Assembly: GCA_014871385.1 (NCBI GenBank)
Contig: CM026426.1
Location: forward strand, 104,319,281 to 104,383,280
DNA from: Ceratodon purpureus
Lineage: Eukaryota; Streptophyta; Bryopsida; Pseudoditrichales; Ditrichaceae
Direction: 5' to 3'
DNA: 64,000 bases
Shown: positions 11,397 to 23,150 of the stretch, piece by piece
Position numbering within the stretch: position 1 is the stretch's first letter
Layout of the letters: each line of letters opens with the position of its first letter
Program-made: the position numbers and the translations under genes
Notes under the pieces: model-generated
What the model was told of the DNA's origin: nothing
The model's input: only the letters and a program-made list of their open reading frames with translations
The model's database searches: none

Positions 11397-12008
11397 GGTA
11401 TACCCGCCCGGGAACCCGAATCGGGTATCAAACTAGGGTTTAGTAGGTTATCTAAGAAGGTATCGTCATTGTCTCCGAGGGATTTAAAAGTTCAGCAGGT
11501 TTCAGAGCCCGACCTTTTCTCCCCACGATCCCTTACAGCGCAACTAGAAGAAGAGCTCTCCCGTCGTCTTCGTACTCCCGGAATGTGCACGATGGTAGTG
11601 CTGATCGTATTCGATCTACAGGGGTGGGCGTCTCTTCTGACGGTTGGTATTGCAATCCTGGCGATGTCGATTGCATGTATCTGCATTGTACGCGCGGTGT
11701 GTGTACTTCCACACCCAGTGACTAGGTGTTGTGGAGCTCAGTCCACACGTCATGGGTGTGTATGTATCCCAGTGTCACGGAGGGGGAGATGTGGTACAGA
11801 CCGCATCCGTCGAAGACGGTCTGAAGATGTAACCCCGACTGTTCCTGTTCTGCGACGGCCGTCCGGAAACGCCCCTTCCGAACCCAACGAAATACCATAC
11901 GTTGGAGAGGGATGCGATTCTGACGATCCTGCATTTATATGGAACGAGTACTTCAGCGGAGTCGGTGACGAAGAGTTCGACAATCTCTCTTGTTATAGTG
12001 CTAAGTAG
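11397..12008 (+). CDS. Membrane-protein frame after the transposase UAG
   Basis: The transposase frame continues past its TAG (11394-11396) with no other stop until TAG/TAA-type closure at 12008. It may therefore be a readthrough extension of 203 residues, or a separate gene starting at the first ATG (11583, 141 aa). From that Met there is a strongly hydrophobic stretch (VVLIVF, then SLLTVGIAILAMSIACICIV) predicting one or two membrane spans. A Cys- and Arg-rich segment and an acidic tail follow. The tail ends DEEFDNLSCYSAK, matching the pattern at the end of the CACTA membrane protein at 57159-57899. I know no family for it. The hydrophobic part plus acidic, aromatic tail suggests a membrane-anchored adaptor, but no function can be assigned. 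Confidence 0.6.
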   Translation, partial: GIPAREPESGIKLGFSRLSKKVSSLSPRDLKVQQVSEPDLFSPRSLTAQLEEELSRRLRTPGMCTMVVLIVFDLQGWASLLTVGIAILAMSIACICIVRAVCVLPHPVTRCCGAQSTRHGCVCIPVSRRGRCGTDRIRRRRSEDVTPTVPVLRRPSGNAPSEPNEIPYVGEGCDSDDPAFIWNEYFSGVGDEEFDNLSCYSAK

Positions 12009-12604
12009 TCCGTAGTCGGTCAGATAGATGTGTACTAGTCCGGCCTCTGTCTATTTGGCTTCAGACCAATGTTTGGCTTCGCTTGTACTAAACAAAAAAA
12101 AATTTAATATTATGGTCAACCTACATAGTATTCAGCAGTATCCAACATTGTTTTCCATGCTTCCTTTCGCTGTTTTACATTGTGACACTACCGAACAGCG
12201 ACCAGTAAATGTAATGAGCAACCTTCTAACTATTTAAAAGGGTTCCAAAGTAACCTCTACATTTACTGATTGCAAAGGTCTACTCCATATTTACAATCTA
12301 CCGTATGCATCCTAATATAAAATCAGAAATTCAAAGCATTCTAATTCTTGCAATTAGAAGTCACGGTTGGAACAAGGATTCCATGTCCCACTATTAAGCA
12401 AAGCAATTAAGAATACGACAACGACATAGACAGTGGTGGCAATTTTGAAAAACAGATACGCTAACACATATAGGACGTTTATACAGCCCGTAACTGAATG
12501 AGAGGAATGGCGCAGTGACAGTAATTTACATTTAGAAATACCCATTTCTGAAGAACATTGTTTTAAGTTTAAAGCAGTTTTTTCGACTTGAATACTAAAC
12601 GGCC
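12009..12604. other. Gene-free centre between convergent MULE genes
   Basis: AT-richer DNA that separates the 3' end of the plus-strand genes from the 3' end of the ULP1 gene. It presumably holds both polyadenylation regions. Apart from one GTGACACT octamer (12182) I see no structure. Confidence 0.6.
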
Positions 12605-15600
12605 CTACTTCTTCTGAGGGACACAGAACGGAGCCCTGAACCTAGTGTCACGGCGATCACTGTCCATTTCGCGCGCTAGAAGGGACAGAATTTCCATATT
12701 CGTATCCTTCGGTGTGAATGGGACCATCAGAGCATTCTTCATCAACTGCTCCCTCTTGTTGGAACGCCACGCTCGCAACTGCAGACGATAAAATCACCTG
12801 AATCAATATTCATATTAAACGGAGTAGTCTTCCATCCAACTGAAAGTACATGAACTTTAAACAGCATGCAGTGAAAATTTAAACATAGACTCTCTTACCT
12901 TCAAGTATAGAATGGTGTTCCGTATAGTGTGATGACCACACTCGTAGTTCCCCTTCTGCTTTAGAACCTCCAACCTCACGAGGGGGACCCTATATGGCTC
13001 TACCCCTCTCAAGGTCTGCCAAGCATGGGATATGGCATTCACGAACTCCGCATCCCTACCGTCAGGCTGATGGTACGGTTTATCGGCCGAGTCCAGGTGG
13101 ACAACGTTCCCATACTGGAACACGAGCAGGGACCAATGATCGTGAGCGACCCAGGGCACCAAAATTTCCTTGACCTGATGCACCATAACAGGGCTAGGTG
13201 GCTGGAGAAATGCACTGGCCCACTTAAGCACCGACGTCTGGTCTTGCATGGAACGTTTGTATGTTGAACTAACACGTGATAGCGCAAAGAGTATTTCGTG
13301 GCGGTTAGATGGAGGGTATTGGAAATATAGACGGGACATGACAAAGTCGACAATGTCATTACCAAGCCTGGTCCGCATACGTCGTAGGTCTCTTATCGCC
13401 TGGAACTTCACCTCGAGCTCCTTGTTCTTCTCCGAAAAGAAAACAACATCAACCGCTCCGTCCCGCCGCCCTTGTCTCCCCGGCAGAGTCTGCATGAAGT
13501 CCTCAACGTGTAAGTAAGTATACGCCTGAGACAGTGTCATGAGAGCAACATCTTCAAGTCGGAATATGGCACAATCCGGCCATGGCGCTGCTGCCATGAC
13601 ACGCGCAAGTTCTTTTCCCTCAACAACGTCAGCCTCCGGAATTGCTGACTTACTTTTCGTATCCGATCGCTGAGACAAATTCACGAGCTCGGCCGCAGTG
13701 TCTTCCAGCTCCTCCTCTTCATCAAACGTGGACATGAGATTCCTACATGTAGAATCCTTCTGGACTGTTGGCAGTCGAGGGTCGCTGTTACCGGGGATTA
13801 TAGAGACACCTTTATAAGGTGTTCGAACATTCCCATCTGGATTTCCTTTCACCCATTGCTGGAAACTGGGATCTTGCGAAAATGTCGTCTCCTCGACAAC
13901 CATGTCTTCGTCCCCATGAGCGGTGTTATGGAACTGGCTCAAGGTAATCAAAGGGGTCTGAACAGGTGGTGAACCGGGATCCTCTAGAATCTGACGGATT
14001 TCAGGGAAAACCGTCGGAACTGTGTTACAGTCGTTCAGGTTAGCAGGCGGATCGATGGAGTCTTGCAATGTCTCAGCATTCCCAGAATTCGCCTCTGTGG
14101 AATAATTGGAGTCGGCCCCTTTTTCCAATGTGGGAACTTCCGCCTCAGCTCCCCTTGTGAAGGGGACATTGACAGTGTCCTTCACATCCGTGTTCCCAGA
14201 GGAAGGTTGTGTCGAGAAGTGGGCGGATGTAGTAGTTCCACCACCAGGGCTGTCGAGGCCCGGTCTCTTCAAGTCCTCTACGGCACTGCTGTCACTACGT
14301 CCATAATTTTCCGCGTGTGCGGGAGACCCGTGACCATCACTGTGACACTGTTTGCTTGTGCTGAAGAGAGTCGGTAGGAAAGGTCCTTCGGCGACTATGA
14401 TACCGTCTTCGCGGTCAGTTTTGATGGAGTACAGAGGCTTCGCGGTTGTGTTAGTAGACCCCGGGTCGGATACTATGGGACTGGACGGGATACCCGATGT
14501 GGGTTCGGCATTCTTTTGGTCGACAGCGTCATTGTACTCTGGCAGGGCCATTTCACCCGCAGTTATTCCGTTCCCCTGATGGTCGACGTCCTCGCAACGT
14601 GGGACACAATCTGCGTTCAGCGGAGCGAGATCAGAGATAGGGACCCGGATGGTGATGTCAGGAAGGGTCTCCGAAACCTCTGTCTCTAATTGTGGCAACA
14701 CCTGTGTATCAATCCTTGTATCCTCTGTTACCTGAATGCCAACTTCATGCCCACCGTCCAATGCTCTTTTAACGTCAGTCGCCGCCAGTGCTAGAACCCC
14801 CTCCCCCTCCATCTCCCGTGAACATTGTCCCTCATAGGGGGGTTCCGTGACACTGAACTCCCTTGAACAAACAGACCAGTAAGCCATGTCCTCCCTCTTT
14901 AGTGTATCGTATACCTCGCATACTGCCTCTTGAATTTTCAGCTTCAAGGCAGCGACTCCCGGATTCCAATTCGGGGTGTGTAGAGTTGCCACCCAACCAA
15001 CGTCATGTTCTTCTCTTGTGCGCAGCACCGAATCCCATATCTTCACGTGCTCCTTCCATTGGTCGGGACATGTCGTCGTCCAGATACGGTTGAATTCCAT
15101 TGCGTGGCACACCGCCAGGTCATGTAGCGCCCGCAGTCTGACCACTCGGACCCACTGAAGTAGACTCTCGATTAGGTCTCCTCCTTCTCCACTGTTAATT
15201 TTCTCCACATCACTTATAACATGTGACCGCAGCGTCTCACCGAGGCCGAATCGGAGTCCCGAGTAAGTGTAGGACCCTTCTGCCGTGAATATGGATAATG
15301 CGCGCTGGATATTTAAGACTACTTTACACTCCCTTCTGATAATAGACTCTGTTAATCCAAAGAAAGGGCAGGAAAGGAGTCTGAATTGACCATGCACACA
15401 TCTAAAAAGGACCCTGAATACGTATAGTAGAGGTACCGGTGGTGCCGCCTCAACTCGGTTTTCGCACAGTAGCCTCCTGACTTCTTTCGCCTCAGCCGCT
15501 GTAACATGTACATCATTTAAAAATCAGTACTACAGATGAAGAAGAGGAGCTCGCAAATTCCTCACTTTGAAGTCATTAAAGAAGTGTTTCAGACATAGAG

Positions 15601-18554
15601 CGATATCGACTCAGGATAAACGAATTGAGGTAAGGTTTTCTACCGTCGTGGCGCCAAGGCATTCCGGGCATTTGTCGGAGTACGTTTTCTGTACCGGTGA
15701 TTATGCGCCACAAGGGGGACCAGTCCCATAGGACCTCTTCGTATAGCCTGCCATTGACCTCCCTAAACTTCATCGTAGCAGTAGCCTCTCTCCTCATTTC
15801 AGCGTCTCGCATTTCCACTCGATAGGTATTCAAGGCGGTCTCATACGATTTGAAGTCCAGACTCCACTGAACATACTTTCCGAGAGCTTGCAAGTCCTCG
15901 TACGGAACCCCTTCCTCGACGCTTTGGACTAGTGCGTCCAGAGCGAGTGTCACGGATTGGACAACCGTCTGATGCAATGGCGACTTCTTATCCCCCTAGT
16001 AAAGAATATAATAATTAGTTAGGAAACGGAGCAAGACACACCGGCAAAGGAAGTCAGTCCTGCATAAGCCAGGTTTTTCTAACTTGAATTCCACAGCACT
16101 AACCTTTTTCCGACTCCACCAGTACGGTAAATGCATTAGCTTGTCCTTGAACTCGGGTCTTGCTACATCTTCGTTCCACCGACGGACGAACTCGTCTCCA
16201 GTGACACTGTCCCACGTCCAAGGCAGTGTCACGTCTTGAGCAATCTCTCGCAAATAATACAATCCGGGCATGTCCGGTTTGTCGGGGCAGACTGGAGGCG
16301 GTGGTTGACGTAGAACGGAGTCGGCTTCTCTGCACTGCTTCGCCACGTGCTCTCTTTCGATGTCCAGTAGAAGATCCCTACGTGCAGTGAAGCCCTCCCT
16401 CGCTCCGGGTTGGAATGTGAATGGCCCGGGACACCCATTTCCGGCCGCCCAATAGTATAGAATCTCCGTGTTGGAGTCGAAATCAGTATCCCACACATGA
16501 ATAGAATGAACTGACTCCTGAACTGAGTGTCTTGGACTACGTGGGTGCAGACGTGATGGACTTTCCATGATGGGGAGATCATCTACTCCATCCATGTCAC
16601 TGTGACACTGCAGACAATCACCTAGGACGTTACGAGACTTCTGCTTCATAATATCTATACCCTCAGTATCTACAGGAACAGAATCTGTAAAATCTATGTT
16701 AGCCTGAATACTTTCCTCACAGGAGTTCTTTTCAATGTTCGAAATCCCATAGGTTCTAAATAAATCTCCCGTCCCCTCAGCCCCACTCCTAATTCGCACC
16801 CTAAACCTCTCTCGTAAGGTGGCAATAGCCTGTAGCCTCTCACTTACCTCTGCAGTCGGTGTAGGAACACCCTTCGGTTTCTTCACAGCCTTTCCCTTCT
16901 TGCGGTTTGTTTTATCTCCCTTCCCTGCTTCTGCTTTCCGCTTCAGCGAGTCCCTGATACTGGGCCCCCTCAAGTGCAACTGTAAATCGTCGTCTGGGGA
17001 CATCTCCGCCTGGACGTTAGTGTCACAGGCGAATGTAACAGCTTTACTATGAACCACGCTCCGTGGCAACACCGCGAGATTATCCATCACTGTCGACTCG
17101 GTCACGGTAGTGACATTTAGTTCCTCCTCTTTATCCGCAGCCTCGTCAACGTGTCCCGTGGCATTTTTCGCATTTCGAAATCCTAGCAAAACAGGATCGT
17201 CCTCCACTGTCTCACTGTCATGCCGTACCTCCGAATCCACGTCCCTTTCAGCGATGGCAGCACCCTCGTCTGCATCGAGCCGTTCTGGAGAATCTCGTGG
17301 TCCAGGTGTCGCTCGTTTCCGGGCTGCTTTGGTCGGGGATTTTCTTACAGTTTTCCCACCACGACCCCCCTTCTCCTCTCCCTTCGCCGCCGGAGCCTTC
17401 CTGAAAAACAGATCCTGAGGTGGAGAAATCGTTCCGTCTGTATGGAGCTTATTCACCCGGTCCTGAGCACCTCCTGGATGAACAGTATCATCAGCGGCCA
17501 CGATTGTCTGATTTCCACTCTCCCCTCCATCTTCTGCCCCAACTGGTTTCGTCTTCAATGCCTCCGTCTCCTTGCACATCACCTCCACGCGTTTACCCTC
17601 CCCACGCTTGAAGTCTGGATATGGAAGCAGTAATGCTATTGCACCATCCGGGTACCTCGCAGCAGCGCACCCCTCCACATATCGATGCCGGTTAAGCATC
17701 ATCTTGTTGGAGAAATCATCTCTTCCGCAATGTATACAGACGAAGAACTTCCTCGTCCCGCATGGTCGATACGATCCCTTGCACATTGTCGCGTACTCCT
17801 TCTGCAATTCGTGAACCCTCCGAAGACTCGGGTACCGGACGTTGTAGCTATGGCCGTAGATAACCACCCTGAGTGTCACTGGCTCTTCTGCCATATCCTC
17901 CGCCTTATACACCCCTGTAGCTTCTCCGCACTTAGGACACCCAGCTGCAAAAAAACATATAAACCTAAATCTATTCACCACCCCTATAGGAATCCCGCAC
18001 CCGCTTCTGCAATGGACAAAGGAATAGAACCAATCCGCCTCAGAGCTTTCGTCGTGGTCCCTGCAAATGTTGAGGTTCACACGAAAGGAATTAAATTGAA
18101 ATGCCCGTGACAGTGCTCAGGCGCAGGCATACTTTTTGCGGAAATAAATTAACAGGCAGTAGATGGTGACATACCTCTGGATGCAAACCCTAAATCGAGA
18201 AGGAACAGAATTTCAATCTCCGCCCTAAACCGAAATGCGGAGACAATGTGCAGGAAAAATCATTACAATTAACCTAATCAGCTTCCGCACCTTGGTATGC
18301 TCCAAAACGCGAAGTCCGTGTCCGACGTCGTCTCCACGGAGCTCCTGGTCGTGACGCAGACATCAGTAAGATGGAAGGTGACGGACTCCATTTCTATAAT
18401 AGACGTTGCGATTCGCTGGAAACACAAAGACAGATTCGGGGAGGGTGTGAAACTTACCTCCATCGTGACGGTAGGCGCAAAGAAGGTCGCGCTCCAGCTT
18501 GAAGGCGCTGCTGATCCGCTTCTCTGAAGATGTCATCTCCACAGCGTAGCACAT
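12605..18554 (-). CDS. ULP1-type (C48) cysteine protease fusion, six exons
   Basis: My exon model, from the start: 18554-18458, 18393-18291, 18060-16104, 15995-15644, 15498-12899 and 12778-12605. All borders are GT-AG and phases agree, giving 1760 residues and TAG. The N-terminal third has Cys-rich zinc-finger-like segments (GCPKCGEATG and FVCIHCGRDDF...H...C). A long low-complexity acidic and Ser/Thr/Pro-rich middle follows. The C-terminus is a C48 domain with catalytic-type His1624 (DHWSLLVF), Asp1639 (VVHLDSADK) and Cys1690 (YECGHHTIRN); the spacing fits ULP1 SUMO proteases. Such proteases remove SUMO or process SUMO precursors. Capture of ULP1 domains by MULEs and CACTA elements is known, with unclear benefit. 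The gene is transcribed toward the transposase from the right TIR. The start ATG is the least certain part; a further 5' exon is possible. Confidence 0.88.
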
Positions 18555-18804
18555 AATGATCCCGGATTGATGAGGGGTTCCACCTGGAACTGAAGCGACT
18601 CGATAGAACACCAAAACGGCGAGAGTTAATTTCGACTAGACCCTACAACCTACGGAGATCAATGCTACAACCCCAGGACTTTCAATGCAATTCAAACCCA
18701 TCATCACGCACATATCCTTCACCAACAAAAACTCCACGAAACACTGGAAAACCCTAGTTCTCCAACCATGTACCGAGAGAGACGATGACGTGGCATGACG
18801 TCAC

Positions 18805-19053
18805 ATTTTTTCGGGCACGGTCAGTGTTGCGTCGGGCAATGTCACAAATGGTCAGTGTTTTGTGTCACGGATAGCGTCACGGGAAGAAGGCGATCGCGAG
18901 TAGTGTCACGCAGGTGATAAATTACGCGAGGCGATGTTACCGCGGGGGTCGCGATTGGGGTGAAACCGCGTGTCCGACGTGGCCAGCGACGGGGACCGCC
19001 GAGGCGCGGACCCACAAACCCTACCCTTTCCTACATGGGAAATAGCGTTCTCC
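18805..19053 (-). repeat. MULE right terminal inverted repeat
   Basis: 249-bp inverted partner of 7074-7322 (248 of 249 identical). It lies just upstream of the minus-strand ULP1 gene and so is its likely promoter region. It contains the octamer at 18902-18909. Confidence 0.95.
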
Positions 19054-20066
19054 AACTGAATGTCCTCTGAATCTACAAATAGCACAAATCCGAACAGGAC
19101 TTACCTCAAGAATTCCTCGCGATAACTGAACGTTTAGGTTTAAACGTGTCTTTCTCTTACGACTTACTACCGAGCATGTCGTTGTTGACTCATTCCGGTC
19201 TCGGGAGCACATCTGTGACACATGTCTCTGTAATGGATAATTTAAATCCGTTTCTGAAATGTATTATTACTATTATAAAATATGACACTACGACAAGTAG
19301 CAGTCCGTATTTTGCTAATAAATTTGAAAATGAGCCCTGTGATCCAATCCTGGACCCGGGTTACATTAATTCTAAGCTAGAGTACATTATGGTGCTAGTT
19401 ACGCCTGCATTTCCGGAACCTATAACCAGCAGACTATTCTATAATATAAATCATTGATGTATGGAGATATCTAAAAACACCTTGCTCGATCCCAACAAGA
19501 GTATTTCCTTCCGCATTTCTGATGCACTGTGAATATCCTGTTGTAGCACCGTTCTAAAGATCTTGTTTTGGAGCATGGTAGTGCAGCTACAAACAACTTC
19601 AAATCTCACCTCTTAAGTCATCGAGACGTCATTCTTGAACTCCAACTCATCTGCCAGATTTTGCTGTCGAGATGATAGTAGTCCCCTGTACCAGAGAACA
19701 TTTGATCCTAGCGCATCGCTTAAAGTCGCTTGATCGTCATCTTCGACTAGTATCATTAAGGGGAGATTAACATAGACCTTCTCAACATTCACACGAGCGT
19801 ATTGCGGTAGAATCATTCGACCATGAAATGTTGCTTGTCCTCCTAGACTCATCACCGTGCCACTCGCCACACGAACTGATGGGTCCAACGTATCCGCAAA
19901 CCACACTTGGTCGCCTGTTTTAATCTACAACATTACAAGAGAACAGTCTTAGATCAGAGAATAGTTACATCAACAGCCGTAAGCGACCAAAAACGTCTCT
20001 CCAAACTATGACTGAGTCTACATAATCTCTTAAGTCATAGCAAACAATTACAACCTTCATGCGTAC

Positions 20067-20120
20067 CTCTTCCTTCTTTTCTTCGAAGTTTTCTGGTTCA
20101 TTGCTAGTTCCCTTTTTTTC
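20067..20120 (-). CDS. Small internal exon of the CACTA ORF1 relic
   Basis: An 18-codon, Glu/Lys-rich block with a TGCAG acceptor at its upstream border and a GTACGC donor at its downstream border. It is phase 0 at both ends, like the neighbouring exon 20547-20594 (16 codons, NVGTLNAADILEVLQ). Too short to find by ORF length alone. Confidence 0.45.
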
Positions 20121-20546
20121 CTGCATCGTAAGTCCCACTGATCGAAAGTACCTCTATATAGCATAACTACTTTTAACACATACAAGCACTGTGGACCTTG
20201 TACTACTAAGGACTAAAGATGTTTTGTATGTCGACGCATAGTTGTTGTTCCTTCAGTGCTTATTGTTTTGGGACTCTGTACTTCTACATGTCCTACTCAA
20301 GTGCATCGGAAGTTCGGTACGAGTTATCCCCTAACAAAGCACTTAGCTGATATTCCTTTTCATGGCTAGCTGTATAAAATAGAATTAAGAGAGCAATTTC
20401 TACTTTGTATTATACTTGATGAGTCTATAGCTTAAAACCTACCTGGAAGACATGTTTGTTATCATAATCAAATGATTTCATTTGTTCCTTTCATAAGTAT
20501 AGTATATAAGTCCAAAACAAATCGGAGTGTTCCGTAGGGAACGTAC

Positions 20547-20594
20547 CTGCAACACTTCCAAAATATCCGCAGCGTTCAGTGTACCAACGTTTCT
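20547..20594 (-). CDS. Small internal exon of the CACTA ORF1 relic
   Basis: A 16-codon block between TTTTGCAG and GTACG, phase 0 at both ends and on the same strand as the other ORF1 exons. Confidence 0.45.
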
Positions 20595-22038
20595 CTGCAA
20601 AATAAGGAGCACTACGCCTTATGGATTGCTAACATTCCATCCAGTTTTAATTACAAACGACATTGAAAAGAGACCATAACAAAAAGACAACACTGTCACA
20701 ATGAATCACTATGATGCAATACTTTTTGATAAAGCGTGCTTAATGGAAAATTTGCTAACACTTCAAGAGTCCCAGGATTAGTGATGCCACTTTATAAATC
20801 CACTACATAAAACCCGGACAAGTTAGTCTACGCTAGGATCTTCAGGAGCAAATTCCCTCATCGGTTACCCCTGACCAAGTAGACTCATAAACGTGTGAAT
20901 TCAACGGATGCTTAATAAAACATTCTACAGCAAGGTCAGAGACGCTATCATTACAGGCATATAATGACAAAGTAAAAAAAAAAAAAAAAACTATACACGA
21001 CTGCTTACATTTCCAAATCTCCAGATCTTGTCTATGATAATTCGTTCAGTTAAACATAACTAACTTTGCATAAACTACAATATGAACTATTCAAAGAAAT
21101 TTATCTGTTCAACTGCTAACTTGACAATCTGGTTCGCTACGTATTGCTCCTCTTTTTCCGTTGTTGCTGTCGAATATATGTTTCTCCCAACATAAGGTAC
21201 ATAGTTACGTTCACTTCCTCATAAAAATTTATTCATCACAACTGCATGCCTATTTCGCTTAGATTTCTATGCGACCATAATCCTGTTGCGTCCATAGTAA
21301 AATCCCCGGTCATCGCTACATGCATAAATGAATCTTAGTTATGAAATAACGGACACATAATATTTATCTTGAAATAACAACTCACCTAGTTCAAAAACAG
21401 TTGTATACATTACATAGCTAGCCAGAAGTATTCCTTGTCATTTAAAAAAAAAAAAAACTTGAATTCAAGGATTACCAGGTGTATATGTTTGTCGATGAGT
21501 GATGAAGCCTCCTTAACTCTAACCTCAGATGTAATCGTCGTAAAACGCATATTCATATCCACTACTATGGTACTATGTCAATGCAACACTTATGTTGGTA
21601 GTTCGTTGTAGATGTACCTCATCGGGTTTTGTATGTCGAGAGCGTGGTAACTTTATTCTGCGATCGTTCACATCTTCCCCGTTGTCTGAAGTCTTGCACA
21701 TATTGTCCCACCACAGCTCGCTAGTTCCTGGACCTTTCATCTGGGAGCTTGAGTTTCGAAGCCTTACTTGATGTCTCCCCCACCGAAGTTTTTCCCTTGC
21801 AAAATTTATCTTCATCCAACCCAACATCACATCAAGATATGCTATTCAAGACAGTCCGCAGCATTGTCTGTAGATTCAAGCCACTACTCATAACATCCTC
21901 CAAACCCTTGTTTGTTTCTATTTGGTTGCGCTCCATGGCTGAAAGTCTGGCTGAATTTCTTTTTTCCAAAACCTATATATCACTCAAGTCAATATCACTC
22001 AAGTCAATCGAATGAAATTCACATATATGATTTGCAGT

Positions 22039-22199
22039 CACTAGTAGAGAACCTGACGTTTTCCATTTCAAAAGTGTCGCTTCTCACTTGCGAGAACGCG
22101 GAAAAGCGCTCTTTTTCTTGTCCTATGTGACCAACTCTACTCAACAGTGTTCATAATCTTGAAAATAGTAAATGGAAAACGTCAGGTTCTCTACTAGTG
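22039..22199. mobile_element. CACTA MITE, 161 bp, AGT duplication
   Basis: Perfect 30-bp terminal inverted repeats beginning CACTAGTAGAGAACCTGACG, flanked by the 3-bp direct repeat AGT (22036-22038 and 22200-22202). The CACTA terminus and 3-bp duplication define a non-autonomous CACTA element. It has no coding content. Confidence 0.93.
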
Positions 22200-22733
22200 A
22201 GTAGAGAACACATGAACAGAGTCGTTCAGAATCAAGCATATGGGATAATGCCCAATTGTTCAATACAACTACATATTGTCACTCCACATTGACAGATTAG
22301 ACTACTAGATACATATATAAACTATTTATTGACTATTAATATTTATATTTGAAAACTTCATAAATAAAGATATATATGTATATATATATATATACACTTT
22401 CGATAAACTGTATACTCCCTTTTAGAATTCTGGGCTTACCTTTGTAACCGGAAGGTCATGCGAATTCCTTATCTTTTCCGCTATGTCTGTCAAACCTGGA
22501 GTAACTTCACACTCCATTTTTTGCATTACAGCACATGGACAACCAAGGATGAAACGGAGTACAGAAAACAATAGATTAATAAGGCCAAATTGAAGACAAA
22601 TAGTATAGTTCCCTTCTCTCTTCAAGAGAAAACAACGTTCCACTCGTAATTGACAGCTTGGTTGGAAATTCCCTTTCCATTTTCTCCTATTTCCCAGCAT
22701 ATCCATGCCGACCTACCCGGGGATGATACACTA

Positions 22734-23150
22734 CAGTCTAACCTTGATAATATCACACCATCCGTTTCACCATAAAGTGTGATATAAACAAGGTGTGACA
22801 TATTTGATAATGTCACATTTTGAAGATTTGTGCATAATGTGATATTATCAAGGTTAGAGTATAGCCAAATACATACAATCTGTTCATTCATACAATTATC
22901 CATCCATATAATCTGTCCATCCATAAACTCCATTCATCCATACAATCTGTCCATCCAACCATCACATACATCCATCCGTATTTGATATTATCACATTTAC
23001 ACTACGGATTTTGGAAATATATAGTGACATTATCAAGGGTGACAGGGATAATAACGAGGGAGTTTTACACTAGGAAAATCGGTTTCAAACTTTTAGGTGA
23101 CAATATCAAGGTGTTCTATTAACAAGGGTGACATTATCAAGGTTAGACTG
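22734..23150. mobile_element. Pogo/Tc1-mariner-like TIR element, TA duplication
   Basis: Ends CAGTCTAACCTTGATAAT and its inverted partner ATTATCAAGGTTAGACTG are flanked by TA on both sides. The 417-bp interior has more copies of the ATTATCAAGG word and a short imperfect repeat of CATCCATACAATCTGTC type. There is no transposase, so it is non-autonomous. It sits inside the Transposase_24 coding exon of the ORF1 relic. Confidence 0.85.

Larger units (their letters stand above)
7218..18909. repeat. Dispersed GTGACACT octamer across the MULE
   Basis: Exact GTGACACT (either strand) occurs at 7218, 8966, 9810, 9846, 10788, 11066, 11771, 12182, 12644, 14342, 14847, 15946, 16201, 16225, 16602, 17019, 17872 and 18902. 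The sites fall in TIRs, introns, non-coding DNA and both coding strands. Chance would give fewer than one site in 12 kb. I noticed only one exact copy elsewhere in the window (29224). A transposon-encoded DNA-binding protein could recognise it; that is inference. Confidence 0.8.
7074..19053. mobile_element. Complete Mutator-like element (MULE) with ULP1 gene
   Basis: The element is 11,980 bp. Its ends are GGAGAACGC...GCGTTCTCC, and it is flanked by the perfect 9-bp direct repeat AACTGAATG at 7065-7073 and 19054-19062, the target-duplication length of the Mutator superfamily. Terminal inverted repeats are 249 bp each. It encodes a MULE transposase on the plus strand (7530-11396), a downstream membrane-protein frame (to 12008) and a ULP1-protease fusion gene on the minus strand (12605-18554). 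Each TIR can serve as promoter for one gene, and the two transcription units converge near 12.0-12.6 kb. MULEs with C48 proteases are known in plants (Kaonashi/KI and CUMULE groups). Near-identical ends and long open frames indicate a recent insertion that may be mobile. Confidence 0.96.

Noticed and set aside
17942-17980. Short GT...TTGCAG segment (under 40 nt) in exon 3 of the ULP1 gene
   Set aside because: Below plant intron size, and the phases on both sides do not agree; reading through keeps the Cys-rich segment in frame.
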